Shown here in pieces: positions 1 through 8,139 of a stretch of DNA of 34,518 nucleotides. The position numbers were made by a program, and so were the translations under genes. The first letter of the stretch is position 1. Each line of letters opens with the position of its first letter. The notes below the pieces were generated by a model. It was not told the DNA's origin. It made no database searches and was given only the letters and a program-made list of their open reading frames with translations. This stretch comes from Bacteroidales bacterium. GTDB lineage: Bacteria > Bacteroidota > Bacteroidia > Bacteroidales > Muribaculaceae. The stretch covers positions 1 through 34,518 of the forward strand of contig CAAEIL010000288.1 in assembly GCA_900755985.1 (NCBI GenBank). Reading direction: 5' to 3'.

Positions 1-48
1 AACTTAATGGAATTCACACCTTTGAATACTTCTCTTTGTATCATGCTA

Positions 49-56
49 CAAAAGTA
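49..56 (-). promoter_or_regulatory. Possible leftward -7 element at window edge
   Basis: On the minus strand this reads TACTTTTG, a match to the Bacteroidetes -7 consensus TAnnTTTG, and is followed by GTAGCAT. I see no TTTG at the expected -33 distance. It would drive a gene to the left of the window, divergent from the gene that starts at 233. Confidence 0.3.
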
Positions 57-110
57 GCGATTAATATCGGATTGGGCGCATTATCCGCCTATACCTATCA
101 AAATATTTTC

Positions 111-118
111 TATCTTTG
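111..118 (+). promoter_or_regulatory. Possible -7 element for the gene at 233
   Basis: TATCTTTG matches TAnnTTTG exactly. No clear TTTG lies about 20 bp upstream, so support is from one element only. The leader would be roughly 110 nt. A weaker T-rich alternative sits near 170-179. Confidence 0.4.
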
Positions 119-232
119 CGATGAAACAATGCGGGGCCTGAATATTTTCCGCCTGTCCTATACCTTATATATCTTTTGTCAGCTCTAATTTGCTGAAAGG
201 TTTGTCACACAACTTTTTTTATTGCTAATAGC

Positions 233-2683
233 ATGGAAATTTCAAATCACACTTTGATTGCCGAACTTCTGCGTGAAGAAAAATTGTCGGTACGAGCAGC
301 GAATATTTGTTCATCACATGGTATAAATACTATCGGTGATTTGTTGTCTACTGACAACCATAAACTTGCATCATTGAGACATTGTGGGAAAAAGAGTCTC
401 CTCGAACTACTGGCTATTAAAGAACGCTTCGGCAGCTGTGTCCCGGCGGCATTAGTTACTCACCGTGACAATATTTTTATGGTTTCGGTTTGCGATGATA
501 TTATAGAGACCATGCAAGTGAATTCGTCTAAATTGAGACCTGAAGTCGTTGAGTGTCTTAAAAAATGCAATTGGACAGAAGACGGATTCGTTTCGACGAT
601 TCTGAACTCTCCTGACAAATTTATCAATTCGCTTAAGAGAGAATCTCCATTGTTAAGACGCGATGTGATACTGTTCATTGTGCATAGCCTCAGAGTTGTC
701 CTTGACAATATCCGGGCTGATCTTCTCGAACATGACATCATAGAGTTGTCGTGCAAGCGATTAGAATGGTATCTTGATGTCCATTCTAATGAATACCGCT
801 TTTATATGCTTGAGCAAGCGACCAAAAATTTTCTCAACAACCGTCTCAACGAAATATATAGCAAGTTATCCACTCGCACTCGCAATATTTTTAAGGATAT
901 AGCATCGTTTGAGACGTTGCTTCCATATATATATGGTAATAAGGCTAACGAATCGCGCAACGTACGACTTTGCGGGCGCAAGTCGGCCGACGAGTTCGAT
1001 GCATTTTTAAGAGAATCGCGCCAGCTCTATGAAGATTTCCTGAACAGCTACGAATCTTTGAGCGAGAGCGAGCGTCGCGAGCTTTCACGCAAACATCGTT
1101 GCGCCATGGCCAAGAATACATACCATTTTCTCACTGATGACGAAGTGTCGGCGGTGATAGACCATTATGAGAAGACTGGGCGCGGTCCATCCCCGTTATT
1201 CTTTGTATACAGATGTATAATACGTACAGATAATAACCAGACCATGTCCTACCGGATGTACTATGGTCTTGACGGCAATCCCCCGGTAGACAAGTTGGAA
1301 ACGATAGGTGATAAACTTGGCTTGTCACGTGAGCGTGTGCGCCAGTTGTTGAGCAAAACAGTCCTATTCCCACCATCTGTCATTGAGATTTGCTCCGGGC
1401 TTTTGGCTCACTTTGATTCGACCGTCATCCCATATGATGCGCCGATATGGGACGAACTTGCCAAGAATGAAATCTCTGCTGACAGTCTTTCGGTATATCA
1501 GATGATGGCATTGATGACGGCAATAGATGACAGTCTGATTATTGTTACGGTCACAGCCGATAAACATTATCTTGTCCGTAAGGAAGCTTTTGCAGGCTTG
1601 CGCTTGCTCACTGTTATACGCGAAATAGAGCAACATATCGACAACCGGCGTGTCTATCCCGAAGATTTAGACATAGAGGATTATATAACCAATGGTTACA
1701 AGGATGGCTCGGGACAGCCCGACAAGGAAAGTGTATGCAAATTGATTATGCACTATTTGCTTCACAGCTATGAGTGCAACCGACTTGACCGGCATACACT
1801 GACATTTCCACCGACAACATTCAATGTCATGCAGGCAATCGAAGACATTATCGCAGAGAAGGGGAGCGCCATCAGCTATGACGAACTCTATGAGCGTTAT
1901 GTCCAACAGTATCCCGGACACTTGCCCAAGAATCGTCAGGCATTGAAATCTTACATATTTCGCAACAAAAACATCCGGTCAATAGGCAAATCGGGCCGTT
2001 ATGTCCTTGCCGGCTGGAGCGAAATTCACACCGGTACTATTTCAGATCTTTTGGCGGATCTTTTGGCCGAGTCGCTGCTTCCGATGACACTTAACGAATT
2101 ATATGAAAGGGTTATCGGTACATTTCCCAATACTAAACCGGCATCGTGCGCCACTCTCATGTTCATAGACGCACGTCGGCGTTTTGTGCAGTTCGAGAAA
2201 GGGTATTACGGTCTTGCCGGGCGCAAGTATCCATCTCGTTTTGTGGTACATTCACCGCGCTCAAACAGCTATAACTTTGATGACCGGCTGAAAGAGGTGG
2301 TCGAATTTGTCCGACGTGAACAACGCATGCCATATTCGGGTGGTGACAGCAACGAACGGCAGCTTGCCCGATGGGTAAGATGCGTGCAGACCGAGCGTAT
2401 ACGTACCGATGAAGGTCAGCGTGAAGCTTTCGAAAGTTTTATGGCTGCCAATAAGGATATTCCGCAGAACGGCGATGAGCTGCGTTTTATGCGTAATTGC
2501 CGGCGTGTAATCGAATTTATTGAAAAGACCGGCTCTATACCGGGATATAATGACGGAGCAGGTTTGTATAGTTGGTTGCGTAAAGAAAACAAGCGAGTTG
2601 GCAAGCGCAGCGAAAATTGCGAAAGATATTTCCGTGAAGTCCGTGAAGCCATTAGGCGCCATAGTCTCGAGTTGTACTTCTGA
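233..2683 (+). CDS. Modular DNA-binding protein with alpha-CTD-like and sigma region-4-like domains
   Basis: Seen: an 816-residue protein with no signal peptide or membrane segment. Residues about 15-68 resemble the helix-hairpin-helix C-terminal domain of RNA polymerase alpha (a LSVRAANIC start, then INTIGDLL and GKKSLLEL). Residues about 338-377 resemble sigma-70 region 4, with YYGLDG followed by a helix-turn-helix containing LSRERVRQLL. Residues about 530-596 and 601-670 are two similar winged-helix-like modules, each with an (N/D)ELYER core, possibly HARE-HTH. The C-terminus (about 683-735 and 750-810) holds two related helical units with EFVRREQRMP and EFIEKTGSIP, like helicase-associated repeats. 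Sigma regions 2 and 3 are not recognisable, so it is unlikely to be a complete sigma factor. Inference: a transcription-associated DNA-binding protein of unknown target. The DNA looks AT-richer than the genes to its right. Domain names come from motif reading only. Confidence 0.85.
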   Translation: MEISNHTLIAELLREEKLSVRAANICSSHGINTIGDLLSTDNHKLASLRHCGKKSLLELLAIKERFGSCVPAALVTHRDNIFMVSVCDDIIETMQVNSSKLRPEVVECLKKCNWTEDGFVSTILNSPDKFINSLKRESPLLRRDVILFIVHSLRVVLDNIRADLLEHDIIELSCKRLEWYLDVHSNEYRFYMLEQATKNFLNNRLNEIYSKLSTRTRNIFKDIASFETLLPYIYGNKANESRNVRLCGRKSADEFDAFLRESRQLYEDFLNSYESLSESERRELSRKHRCAMAKNTYHFLTDDEVSAVIDHYEKTGRGPSPLFFVYRCIIRTDNNQTMSYRMYYGLDGNPPVDKLETIGDKLGLSRERVRQLLSKTVLFPPSVIEICSGLLAHFDSTVIPYDAPIWDELAKNEISADSLSVYQMMALMTAIDDSLIIVTVTADKHYLVRKEAFAGLRLLTVIREIEQHIDNRRVYPEDLDIEDYITNGYKDGSGQPDKESVCKLIMHYLLHSYECNRLDRHTLTFPPTTFNVMQAIEDIIAEKGSAISYDELYERYVQQYPGHLPKNRQALKSYIFRNKNIRSIGKSGRYVLAGWSEIHTGTISDLLADLLAESLLPMTLNELYERVIGTFPNTKPASCATLMFIDARRRFVQFEKGYYGLAGRKYPSRFVVHSPRSNSYNFDDRLKEVVEFVRREQRMPYSGGDSNERQLARWVRCVQTERIRTDEGQREAFESFMAANKDIPQNGDELRFMRNCRRVIEFIEKTGSIPGYNDGAGLYSWLRKENKRVGKRSENCERYFREVREAIRRHSLELYF

Positions 2684-2825
2684 AATTAGCTTATGTCTCA
2701 GATATCGGTTAAATAAGACTCTATTTCTGGTGTATATCACCTACATGCAGTATATTATGTACGGAGTTGCGGGGGAAGTATGTAGGGGCTGGAGTCGTCT
2801 CGAATTGTCCAGTGTGTACAGATAA

Positions 2826-2860
2826 ATAAAACGGCCTTTCGCTCGGAAAGGCCGTTTTAT
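2826..2860. terminator. Bidirectional terminator hairpin
   Basis: A perfect 15-bp stem (ATAAAACGGCCTTTC and its complement) encloses a 5-nt GCTCG loop. The stem ends in A/T runs on both strands, so it can end both the rightward gene (stop at 2683) and the leftward pnp gene (stop at 2950). Confidence 0.85.
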
Positions 2861-2949
2861 ATTGGGGTATGTGTTGCGGGGTGCCTGCAAAGGTTTCGTG
2901 CCGTAGTTTTAGGCTTCAGCGGTTGTAGGCACGCCGGGAGTGCAAGGTA

Positions 2950-5202
2950 TTATTCCTCGCGGCGTTCGCGACGGGGACCTCGGTCGCCTCCTTCGCGGCG
3001 GGGACGGTCGCCATCGCGGTGAGGACGTTCGCCGTCACGACGCGGACGACGTTCGCCACGGGGTGCGCGCTGAGGTTCGGTCCAACCTTCGGGCTTTTCC
3101 TGAAGAGCTCGCATCGACAGACGGAATTTTCCGGTCTTTTTGTCAACTTCGAGGAGTTTGACGTCGACTTCGTCACCTTCTTTGAGACCGCTTGCTTCCA
3201 TGTCGGGCAAGCGATTCCATGAGATTTCGCTGATGTGGAGCAATCCATCGCGATTGGGCATGAACTCGACGAAAGCACCAAATTCCATGATTGAGCGTAC
3301 TTTGCCGTGGTATACTTTGCCTTCCTCGGGAAGTTCGACAATGGCGTTAATCATTTCGAGGGCTTTGTCAATAGCGGCTTTGTTTGCGGCTGCAACTTCG
3401 ATGTATCCGCCTTCATCGATTTCGTCAATCGAGACCGTGGCTCCGGAGGCTTCCTGAATACCCTGGATGACTTTTCCGCCCGGGCCAATGACAGCGCCGA
3501 TAAGCTCTTTGGGAATGAGCATGGTGACGATGCGTGGTACATGGGGTTTGTAGTCTTCGCGGGGTGCGGGAATGGTCTGTTCGATGATGTCGAGGATGTG
3601 CATGCGGCCTTCGCGAGCCTGATTGAGGGCGCGTTCGAGGATTTCGTACGACAGGCCGTCGCATTTGATGTCCATCTGGGTAGCGGTAATACCGTCGCGT
3701 GTGCCGGTGACTTTGAAGTCCATGTCGCCGAGGTGGTCTTCGTCTCCGAGAATGTCGCTGAGGATGGCGTATTTGTCTGATTCGGTATCGGTGATGAGAC
3801 CCATGGCGATGCCGCTGACGGGTTTCTTCATCTTGACGCCGGCGTCAAGCAGTGCGAGAGTTCCGGCGCATACTGTGGCCATAGACGACGAGCCGTTGGA
3901 CTCAAGGATGTCGCTGACTACGCGGCATACGTAGGGGAAATCATCGGGGAACATGCGTTTGAGGGCGCGGTGAGCCAGATTGCCGTGACCGATCTCACGA
4001 CGGCCAACGCCGCGCTGTGCTTTGGCCTCGCCGGTCGAGTAGGGAGGGAAGTTATAGTGGAGGAGAAAGCGCTCGCGACCTTGATTGAGAACGTCGTCGA
4101 GGATTTTTTCGTCGAGTTTGGTGCCGAGTGTTACGGTGGCGAGAGCCTGAGTTTCGCCGCGGGTGAAGATGGCCGATCCGTGAGGTCCGGGCAGGTAGTC
4201 GGTTTTGCACCAGATGGGACGTATTTCGGTGGTTTTGCGGCCGTCAAGACGAATACCTTCGTCAAGGATGCAGCGACGAACGGCTTCTTTTTCGATGTCG
4301 TGGTAGTAACGTTTTACAAGAGGAGTCTTTTCTTCGCGTTCTTCTTCGGGGAGTGAGTCGATGTATTCCTGACAGATAGCGTCGAACGAATCCTGACGCC
4401 AGTGTTTATCGGCACAACCGGCCTGAGCTACTTTGTATGCTTTGTCATAGCATTTGGCGTGAACGTCGGCACGGAGATCTTCGTCGTTGACTTCGTGGCA
4501 GTATTCGCGTTTTGTCTCGGCGTGAGCTTCGGCAGCGAGTTCCATCTGAGCCTTGCACTGAACTTTGATAGCTGCGTGAGCCGCTTTGAGGGCTTCAAGA
4601 AGCTCGGCTTCAGAGACTTCGTTCATCTCGCCCTCGACCATCATGATGTTATCGTATGTGGCGCCGACCATAAGTTCCATGTCGGCTTTTTCGAGCTGTT
4701 CGAAAGTGGGGTTGATGACAAATTTGCCGTCAATGCGAGCAACGCGGACTTCGGAGATGGGACCGTGGAAGGGAATGTCGCTGACAGCGATAGCAGCTGA
4801 GGCGGCGAGGCCTGCAAGAGCGTCGGGCATTTCAACGCCATCGGCCGAGAACATGGTGATATGCACGAAGGTGTCGGCATGGTAGTTGTCCGGGAAAAGT
4901 GGACGAAGCACGCGGTCGACAAGACGCGAGGTCAGAATTTCGTAGTCGTTGGCACGACCTTCACGTTTAAGAAAACCTCCGGGAAAACGGCCGGCGGCCG
5001 AGAATTTTTCTTTGTATTCGACTTGGAGGGGCATAAAGTCAACTCCCTCACCGGCCTCTTTGGCCGAGACAACAGTTGCAAGGAGCATGGTGTTGCCCAT
5101 TCGCAACTCAACCGCTCCATCAGCCTGCTTGGCGAGAAGACCGGTCTCCAAGGTGATTTCGCGACCGTCGTCAAGGGTGATGGTTTTTTTTACTACATTC
5201 AT
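2950..5202 (-). CDS. pnp: Polyribonucleotide nucleotidyltransferase (PNPase)
   Basis: PNPase degrades RNA 3'-to-5' by phosphorolysis in the cytoplasm and is a core RNA-decay enzyme. The 750-residue product has the family order: two RNase PH-like domains separated by an all-helical stretch, a KH domain (about 558-622, with the GPGG loop of the GxxG motif), an S1 domain (about 628-700, with GAFVEF and GLLHISEIS) and a tail. The first RNase PH domain shows [11 protein letters not shown] and the second shows [14 protein letters not shown]. The last 50 residues (about 701-750) are an Arg/Asp/Gly-rich low-complexity tail with repeated RDG/ERP/DRP units. The ATG at 5202 gives the usual PNPase N-terminus. 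The gene looks monocistronic, with its own -7 element upstream and a terminator downstream. Confidence 0.97.
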   Translation of the reverse strand: MNVVKKTITLDDGREITLETGLLAKQADGAVELRMGNTMLLATVVSAKEAGEGVDFMPLQVEYKEKFSAAGRFPGGFLKREGRANDYEILTSRLVDRVLRPLFPDNYHADTFVHITMFSADGVEMPDALAGLAASAAIAVSDIPFHGPISEVRVARIDGKFVINPTFEQLEKADMELMVGATYDNIMMVEGEMNEVSEAELLEALKAAHAAIKVQCKAQMELAAEAHAETKREYCHEVNDEDLRADVHAKCYDKAYKVAQAGCADKHWRQDSFDAICQEYIDSLPEEEREEKTPLVKRYYHDIEKEAVRRCILDEGIRLDGRKTTEIRPIWCKTDYLPGPHGSAIFTRGETQALATVTLGTKLDEKILDDVLNQGRERFLLHYNFPPYSTGEAKAQRGVGRREIGHGNLAHRALKRMFPDDFPYVCRVVSDILESNGSSSMATVCAGTLALLDAGVKMKKPVSGIAMGLITDTESDKYAILSDILGDEDHLGDMDFKVTGTRDGITATQMDIKCDGLSYEILERALNQAREGRMHILDIIEQTIPAPREDYKPHVPRIVTMLIPKELIGAVIGPGGKVIQGIQEASGATVSIDEIDEGGYIEVAAANKAAIDKALEMINAIVELPEEGKVYHGKVRSIMEFGAFVEFMPNRDGLLHISEISWNRLPDMEASGLKEGDEVDVKLLEVDKKTGKFRLSMRALQEKPEGWTEPQRAPRGERRPRRDGERPHRDGDRPRREGGDRGPRRERREE

Positions 5203-5258
5203 AAGTTGTTGATAATGACTATTTTGTGTATTCTATTTCTTGTACTCTAAAATTCGCA

Positions 5259-5266
5259 CAAATTTA
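5259..5266 (-). promoter_or_regulatory. Putative pnp -7 promoter element
   Basis: The minus strand reads TAAATTTG, matching TAnnTTTG, about 57 bp before the pnp ATG. A -33 TTTG at the usual distance is not evident. Confidence 0.5.
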
Positions 5267-5588
5267 CGATTTTTTTTAACATTTTGTATATGGTGCGGGA
5301 ATAAAATTCGTTAAAAGTGAGTGCATTATTCAACGTATTTTTTGCTTATTATTCAGTACATTATTTACGGGCGATTTGTTATGCTTTTCCAGATGCTCGC
5401 AGGGGTCGCTTGCGATTGGTTGCCGGGTCGCTGATTGCATCGGCTAAGTCTTTTGATTGACTATCCCGATAAGCAATTCTAAAGTCGGCGGCTTTAGGAC
5501 GGATAAAGGGCGGATACAAAAGTCGAACAATTTTGGGTCGGGACTTTGTCAATTAGGCTCTAAGATGCAGCTTTTATCGTAATTTTAT

Positions 5589-5623
5589 AAAAAAAACACG
5601 CTTCGGGGGATGCCCGAAGCGTG
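5589..5623 (-). terminator. Rho-independent terminator of the ompA-like gene
   Basis: A perfect 11-bp GC-rich stem (CACGCTTCGGG/CCCGAAGCGTG, 5597-5623) with a 5-nt loop is followed, on the minus strand, by a run of eight T (5589-5596). It lies 32 bases after the stop codon at 5655. Confidence 0.9.
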
Positions 5624-5654
5624 CGGTGTTTATGTTAGTTGTTGGGATTGAGGC

Positions 5655-6803
5655 TTATTTGGCGTCTTCGATGGTGCAAATCGATACGCGGTTCCAAGAC
5701 TCTTCTGAGAACATGTTGCCGATGCCTTCGCCTTCAGCGGTGATGCGGTCAGCAGCGATTTTGTATTTCTTGATAAGAGCGTCTTTGACAGCCTGAGCGC
5801 GATTGTTGGCGAGCTTGATGTTGTTGTCGAGGTTGCCGTCTTTCGAAGCGTAGCCTTTGATGACAACTTTCGAGCCTTTGTGGTTCTTGAGGTAAGCGGC
5901 AATCATTTCGACATTGGGCTGCTGGTCAGCGGTGATGACAGACGAACCAATGCGGAAGAATACGTAGCGAACCGAGTTGAGCGAGTTGGTGTTGGTGACT
6001 TCTTTTACAACCTCGGGTTTGCGGCTCATGCAAGCCTGGAGTTCTTTGGCAAGACCTTCGGCTTTTGCCTGCCAGGCGTTGGCGTTGGCGTTGCAAGCAT
6101 CGAGCTGAGCGCGGAGGTCGTTGATCTGTCCGTTGAGGGCATCAATTTCAGCCTGATTGTAGGGTTTCACGCACTGGAAACCGGGGCCAAAGTGGTAAGC
6201 GAGGCCGGCCTGGAAGTTGAATGTTGCAGCGTGTGCGCTGTAAGCTGTGGGCGATTCTTTAACATTGCCGCCATTCATGTTCCATGCTACATAAGGTTTG
6301 AGAGCGATGGTAAGTTTTTCGTTGACGTTGAAGTTAAAGTTAAGACCTGCTTTAGTGACAAAGTAGTTGCGGTCGGCGCGTTCGATGCCTTTTGCGTCAT
6401 TGATATAATCATGACCCCAACCTGCACCGGCAACGGCTTCGATGGTGAAAGGACGAGTTTCGCAGTTGTATCCGCCGAAGAAGTTGAAAAGGTCTACGGC
6501 GCCGTATGTTCCGATGTATGAGTTGTCAAATGCGGTAGAACTTTTGGGACCGTTCCAGCTTGAAGTGTTGACGCCGAACTGACCTTCGACACCAAGTTTA
6601 AAAGCGGGAGTGATCTGTTTGTCGATGTTGACACCGACCAGACCGCGCATGCTACCGAAGAAAGCATGTCCGGTAAGAGGTGTTGTGACACCACCGTCAA
6701 GACCTATCGACCAGTTGTCAAGAAATTTGGGCTGCTCATAAGCCTGAGCAGATGCTGTCATGGCACCCAGTGCGAGAGCAGCAAGGATAATAGTCTTTTT
6801 CAT
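5655..6803 (-). CDS. OmpA-family outer-membrane protein
   Basis: The 382-residue product has a signal peptide (about 1-20, MKKTIILAAL core, cleavage near ASAQA), an N-terminal beta-barrel rich in alternating aromatic/polar strands (about 25-205), a short coiled coil (about 213-262, IDALNGQINDLRAQL) and a C-terminal OmpA peptidoglycan-binding domain (about 275-380). That domain keeps the Asp and Arg expected to bind diaminopimelate, in YASKDGNL and ANNRAQAV. Role by family: tethers the outer membrane to the wall. It is flanked by a strong promoter and a strong terminator, so it is probably a monocistronic, highly expressed gene. A second, diverged member lies at 21676-22896. Confidence 0.93.
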   Translation of the reverse strand: MKKTIILAALALGAMTASAQAYEQPKFLDNWSIGLDGGVTTPLTGHAFFGSMRGLVGVNIDKQITPAFKLGVEGQFGVNTSSWNGPKSSTAFDNSYIGTYGAVDLFNFFGGYNCETRPFTIEAVAGAGWGHDYINDAKGIERADRNYFVTKAGLNFNFNVNEKLTIALKPYVAWNMNGGNVKESPTAYSAHAATFNFQAGLAYHFGPGFQCVKPYNQAEIDALNGQINDLRAQLDACNANANAWQAKAEGLAKELQACMSRKPEVVKEVTNTNSLNSVRYVFFRIGSSVITADQQPNVEMIAAYLKNHKGSKVVIKGYASKDGNLDNNIKLANNRAQAVKDALIKKYKIAADRITAEGEGIGNMFSEESWNRVSICTIEDAK

Positions 6804-6835
6804 TTGTTTGGTTGATAACGTTTATAAATCCGAGA

Positions 6836-6867
6836 CAAAATTAGGGCAATAATTTGTATTAAACAAA
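6836..6867 (-). promoter_or_regulatory. Promoter of the ompA-like gene
   Basis: On the minus strand TTTG (6864-6867) is followed after exactly 20 bp by TAATTTTG (6836-6843). Both elements and the spacing fit the Bacteroidetes primary-sigma promoter. The leader to the ATG at 6803 is short, about 30 nt. Confidence 0.78.
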
Positions 6868-6894
6868 AAAATTAAGAAAAATTTATATAATGGT

Positions 6895-6930
6895 TTAACT
6901 TTTGTTGTGTTAATATTTCAACAAAGTTAA
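6895..6930. repeat. Inverted repeat upstream of the ompA-like promoter
   Basis: TTAACTTTTGTTG (6895-6907) and CAACAAAGTTAA (6919-6930) are complementary apart from one extra T, with an 11-bp AT-rich centre. It begins 28 bp upstream of the -33 element, where an activator or repressor site could sit. No regulator is identified. Confidence 0.5.
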
Positions 6931-7240
6931 ACACACTCATGTTTTTTGAGCTTTTAATATTAGAACAATCTCATTGGCTTAAGGTTTAATCATAAAGTAA
7001 AAAAATGTTATTTTTCGAAATATCCGGTCGGCCACGATAATATAAAGTCGTTTCTGCTATATGAAACCATCGGATTTTTGCTGCGGCGGTCTTGGACGCA
7101 TTGTTATCTTTACCTTATTTAATATATATTGCTGCATTAAACGGTAGGTTAAATGGATATATTCGTGCAATTGATGCCGAATAAACGGGCGCTGTATTAA
7201 ATATTGTCATGCGTCAATGCAAGCATGTCGGATTTTTTAC

Positions 7241-7248
7241 TAATTTTG
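7241..7248 (+). promoter_or_regulatory. nfnA: Putative nfn operon -7 element
   Basis: TAATTTTG matches TAnnTTTG and is followed by GTGGC, as is common at such sites. No TTTG is found at the -33 distance. Transcription would begin near 7255, giving a leader of about 70 nt. Confidence 0.5.
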
Positions 7249-7259
7249 TGGCTACGCAA

Positions 7260-7279
7260 CCGACGGCCAGTGCTGTCGG
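7260..7279 (+). promoter_or_regulatory. Hairpin near the 5' end of the nfn leader
   Basis: CCGACGGC and GCTGTCGG pair over 8 bp (one G-U) around a CAGT loop. If transcription starts near 7255, the hairpin caps the 5' end of the mRNA. That could stabilise the message; no riboswitch fold is recognised. Confidence 0.45.
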
Positions 7280-7326
7280 CAGTGTTATTATGGATAATCT
7301 TTAACATTTTGAAATTTAATAGTTAA

Positions 7327-8127
7327 GTGTATCGTATAGTATCAAAAGAAATGTTCAGCGAAAAGGTTGCCAGACTTGTTGTCGAGGCGCCGATGATAGC
7401 TCGAGCACGCCGTCCGGGACATTTTGTTATAGTCCGTCTGGGCGAGAAGGGCGAGCGTATTCCTCTGACTATTGCCGATGCGGACACCAATGCCGGAACA
7501 ATTACACTTGTCGTCCAGGCTGTCGGTGATTCGACTCGGAAATTTATAAAGTTAGAACCCGGCGACTCGTTTACAGATGTTGTCGGACCGTTGGGTCATG
7601 CAACCGAAATCGGACACTACGGCACCGTCCTATGCTCGGGCGGCGGAGTAGGAGTAGCGCCATTGCTCCCCATAATCCGCGCTATGAAAGACGCCGGCAA
7701 CCGCGTCATTTCTGTTCTTGCCGCGCGCAACAAAGATTTGATAATACTCGAAGACGAGGTGCGCCGATACAGCGACGAGGTCATCATTATGACCGATGAC
7801 GGGTCGGCAGGCCGCAAAGGACTTGTAACAGCCGGAATCGAAGAAGTGATAGGGCGCGAAACGGTTGACCGCGTCGTCACCATAGGCCCGGCCGTGATGA
7901 TGAAATTTGTGTCTCTGCTGACTAAAAAATACTCAATACCTACTATCTGTTCGCTCAACACTATAATGGTAGATGGAACAGGCATGTGTGGTGCGTGTCG
8001 TGTGACCGTCGGCGGCAAGACTCGCTTTGTCTGTGTTGACGGACCCGAATTTGACGCTCACCAGGTCGACTTCGACCAGATGATTATGCGCCTCAAGGCC
8101 TACGACCCTGTGCCTGAGGCCCAATAA
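7327..8127 (+). CDS. nfnA: NADH-dependent ferredoxin:NADP+ oxidoreductase, small subunit
   Basis: The small flavoprotein subunit of the electron-bifurcating Nfn complex (also annotated sulfide/dihydroorotate dehydrogenase-like electron transfer subunit) carries FAD and a [2Fe-2S] cluster and binds NAD(H). The 266 residues show the flavin-site motif RIPLTIAD (44-51), a nucleotide-binding GGGVGVAPLLPI (105-116) and cluster cysteines at 208, 221, 224 and 236 (the GMCGAC and RFVCVDGPEF region). The start is a GTG at 7327, immediately preceded by an in-frame TAA; it restores the family N-terminus (YRIVSKEMF), whereas the next ATG at 7351 would cut it. nfnB follows within 12 bases, so the two subunits are co-expressed. 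Confidence 0.93.
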   Translation: MYRIVSKEMFSEKVARLVVEAPMIARARRPGHFVIVRLGEKGERIPLTIADADTNAGTITLVVQAVGDSTRKFIKLEPGDSFTDVVGPLGHATEIGHYGTVLCSGGGVGVAPLLPIIRAMKDAGNRVISVLAARNKDLIILEDEVRRYSDEVIIMTDDGSAGRKGLVTAGIEEVIGRETVDRVVTIGPAVMMKFVSLLTKKYSIPTICSLNTIMVDGTGMCGACRVTVGGKTRFVCVDGPEFDAHQVDFDQMIMRLKAYDPVPEAQ

Positions 8128-8139
8128 TACTTGACAACA

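Larger units (their letters stand above)
5203..5654. other. Gap between pnp and the ompA-like gene
   Basis: This 452-base AT-rich gap holds the putative pnp -7 element (5259-5266) and the terminator of the ompA-like gene (5589-5623). The stretch 5280-5580 shows no supported ORF, no tRNA-like T-loop and no strong hairpin. I see nothing else to annotate in it. Confidence 0.6.
6804..7326. other. Divergent intergenic region, ompA-like gene / nfn operon
   Basis: This 523-base AT-rich gap holds the ompA-like promoter (6836-6867), an inverted repeat upstream of it (6895-6930), the putative nfnA -7 element (7241-7248) and a leader hairpin (7260-7279). The middle, 6931-7235, has no supported gene or RNA motif. 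Confidence 0.6.

Noticed and set aside
2950..5202. Several long plus-strand frames opposite pnp and the ompA-like gene
   Set aside because: They are antisense reflections of GC-skewed coding sequence, with no family resemblance or start context.
5280..5580. Possible tRNA or small RNA in the gap between the ompA-like gene and pnp
   Set aside because: No T-loop motif, cloverleaf or strong stem was found.
8131..8139. TTG at 8131 as the nfnB start
   Set aside because: An ATG follows three codons later, so the rarer start is not needed.
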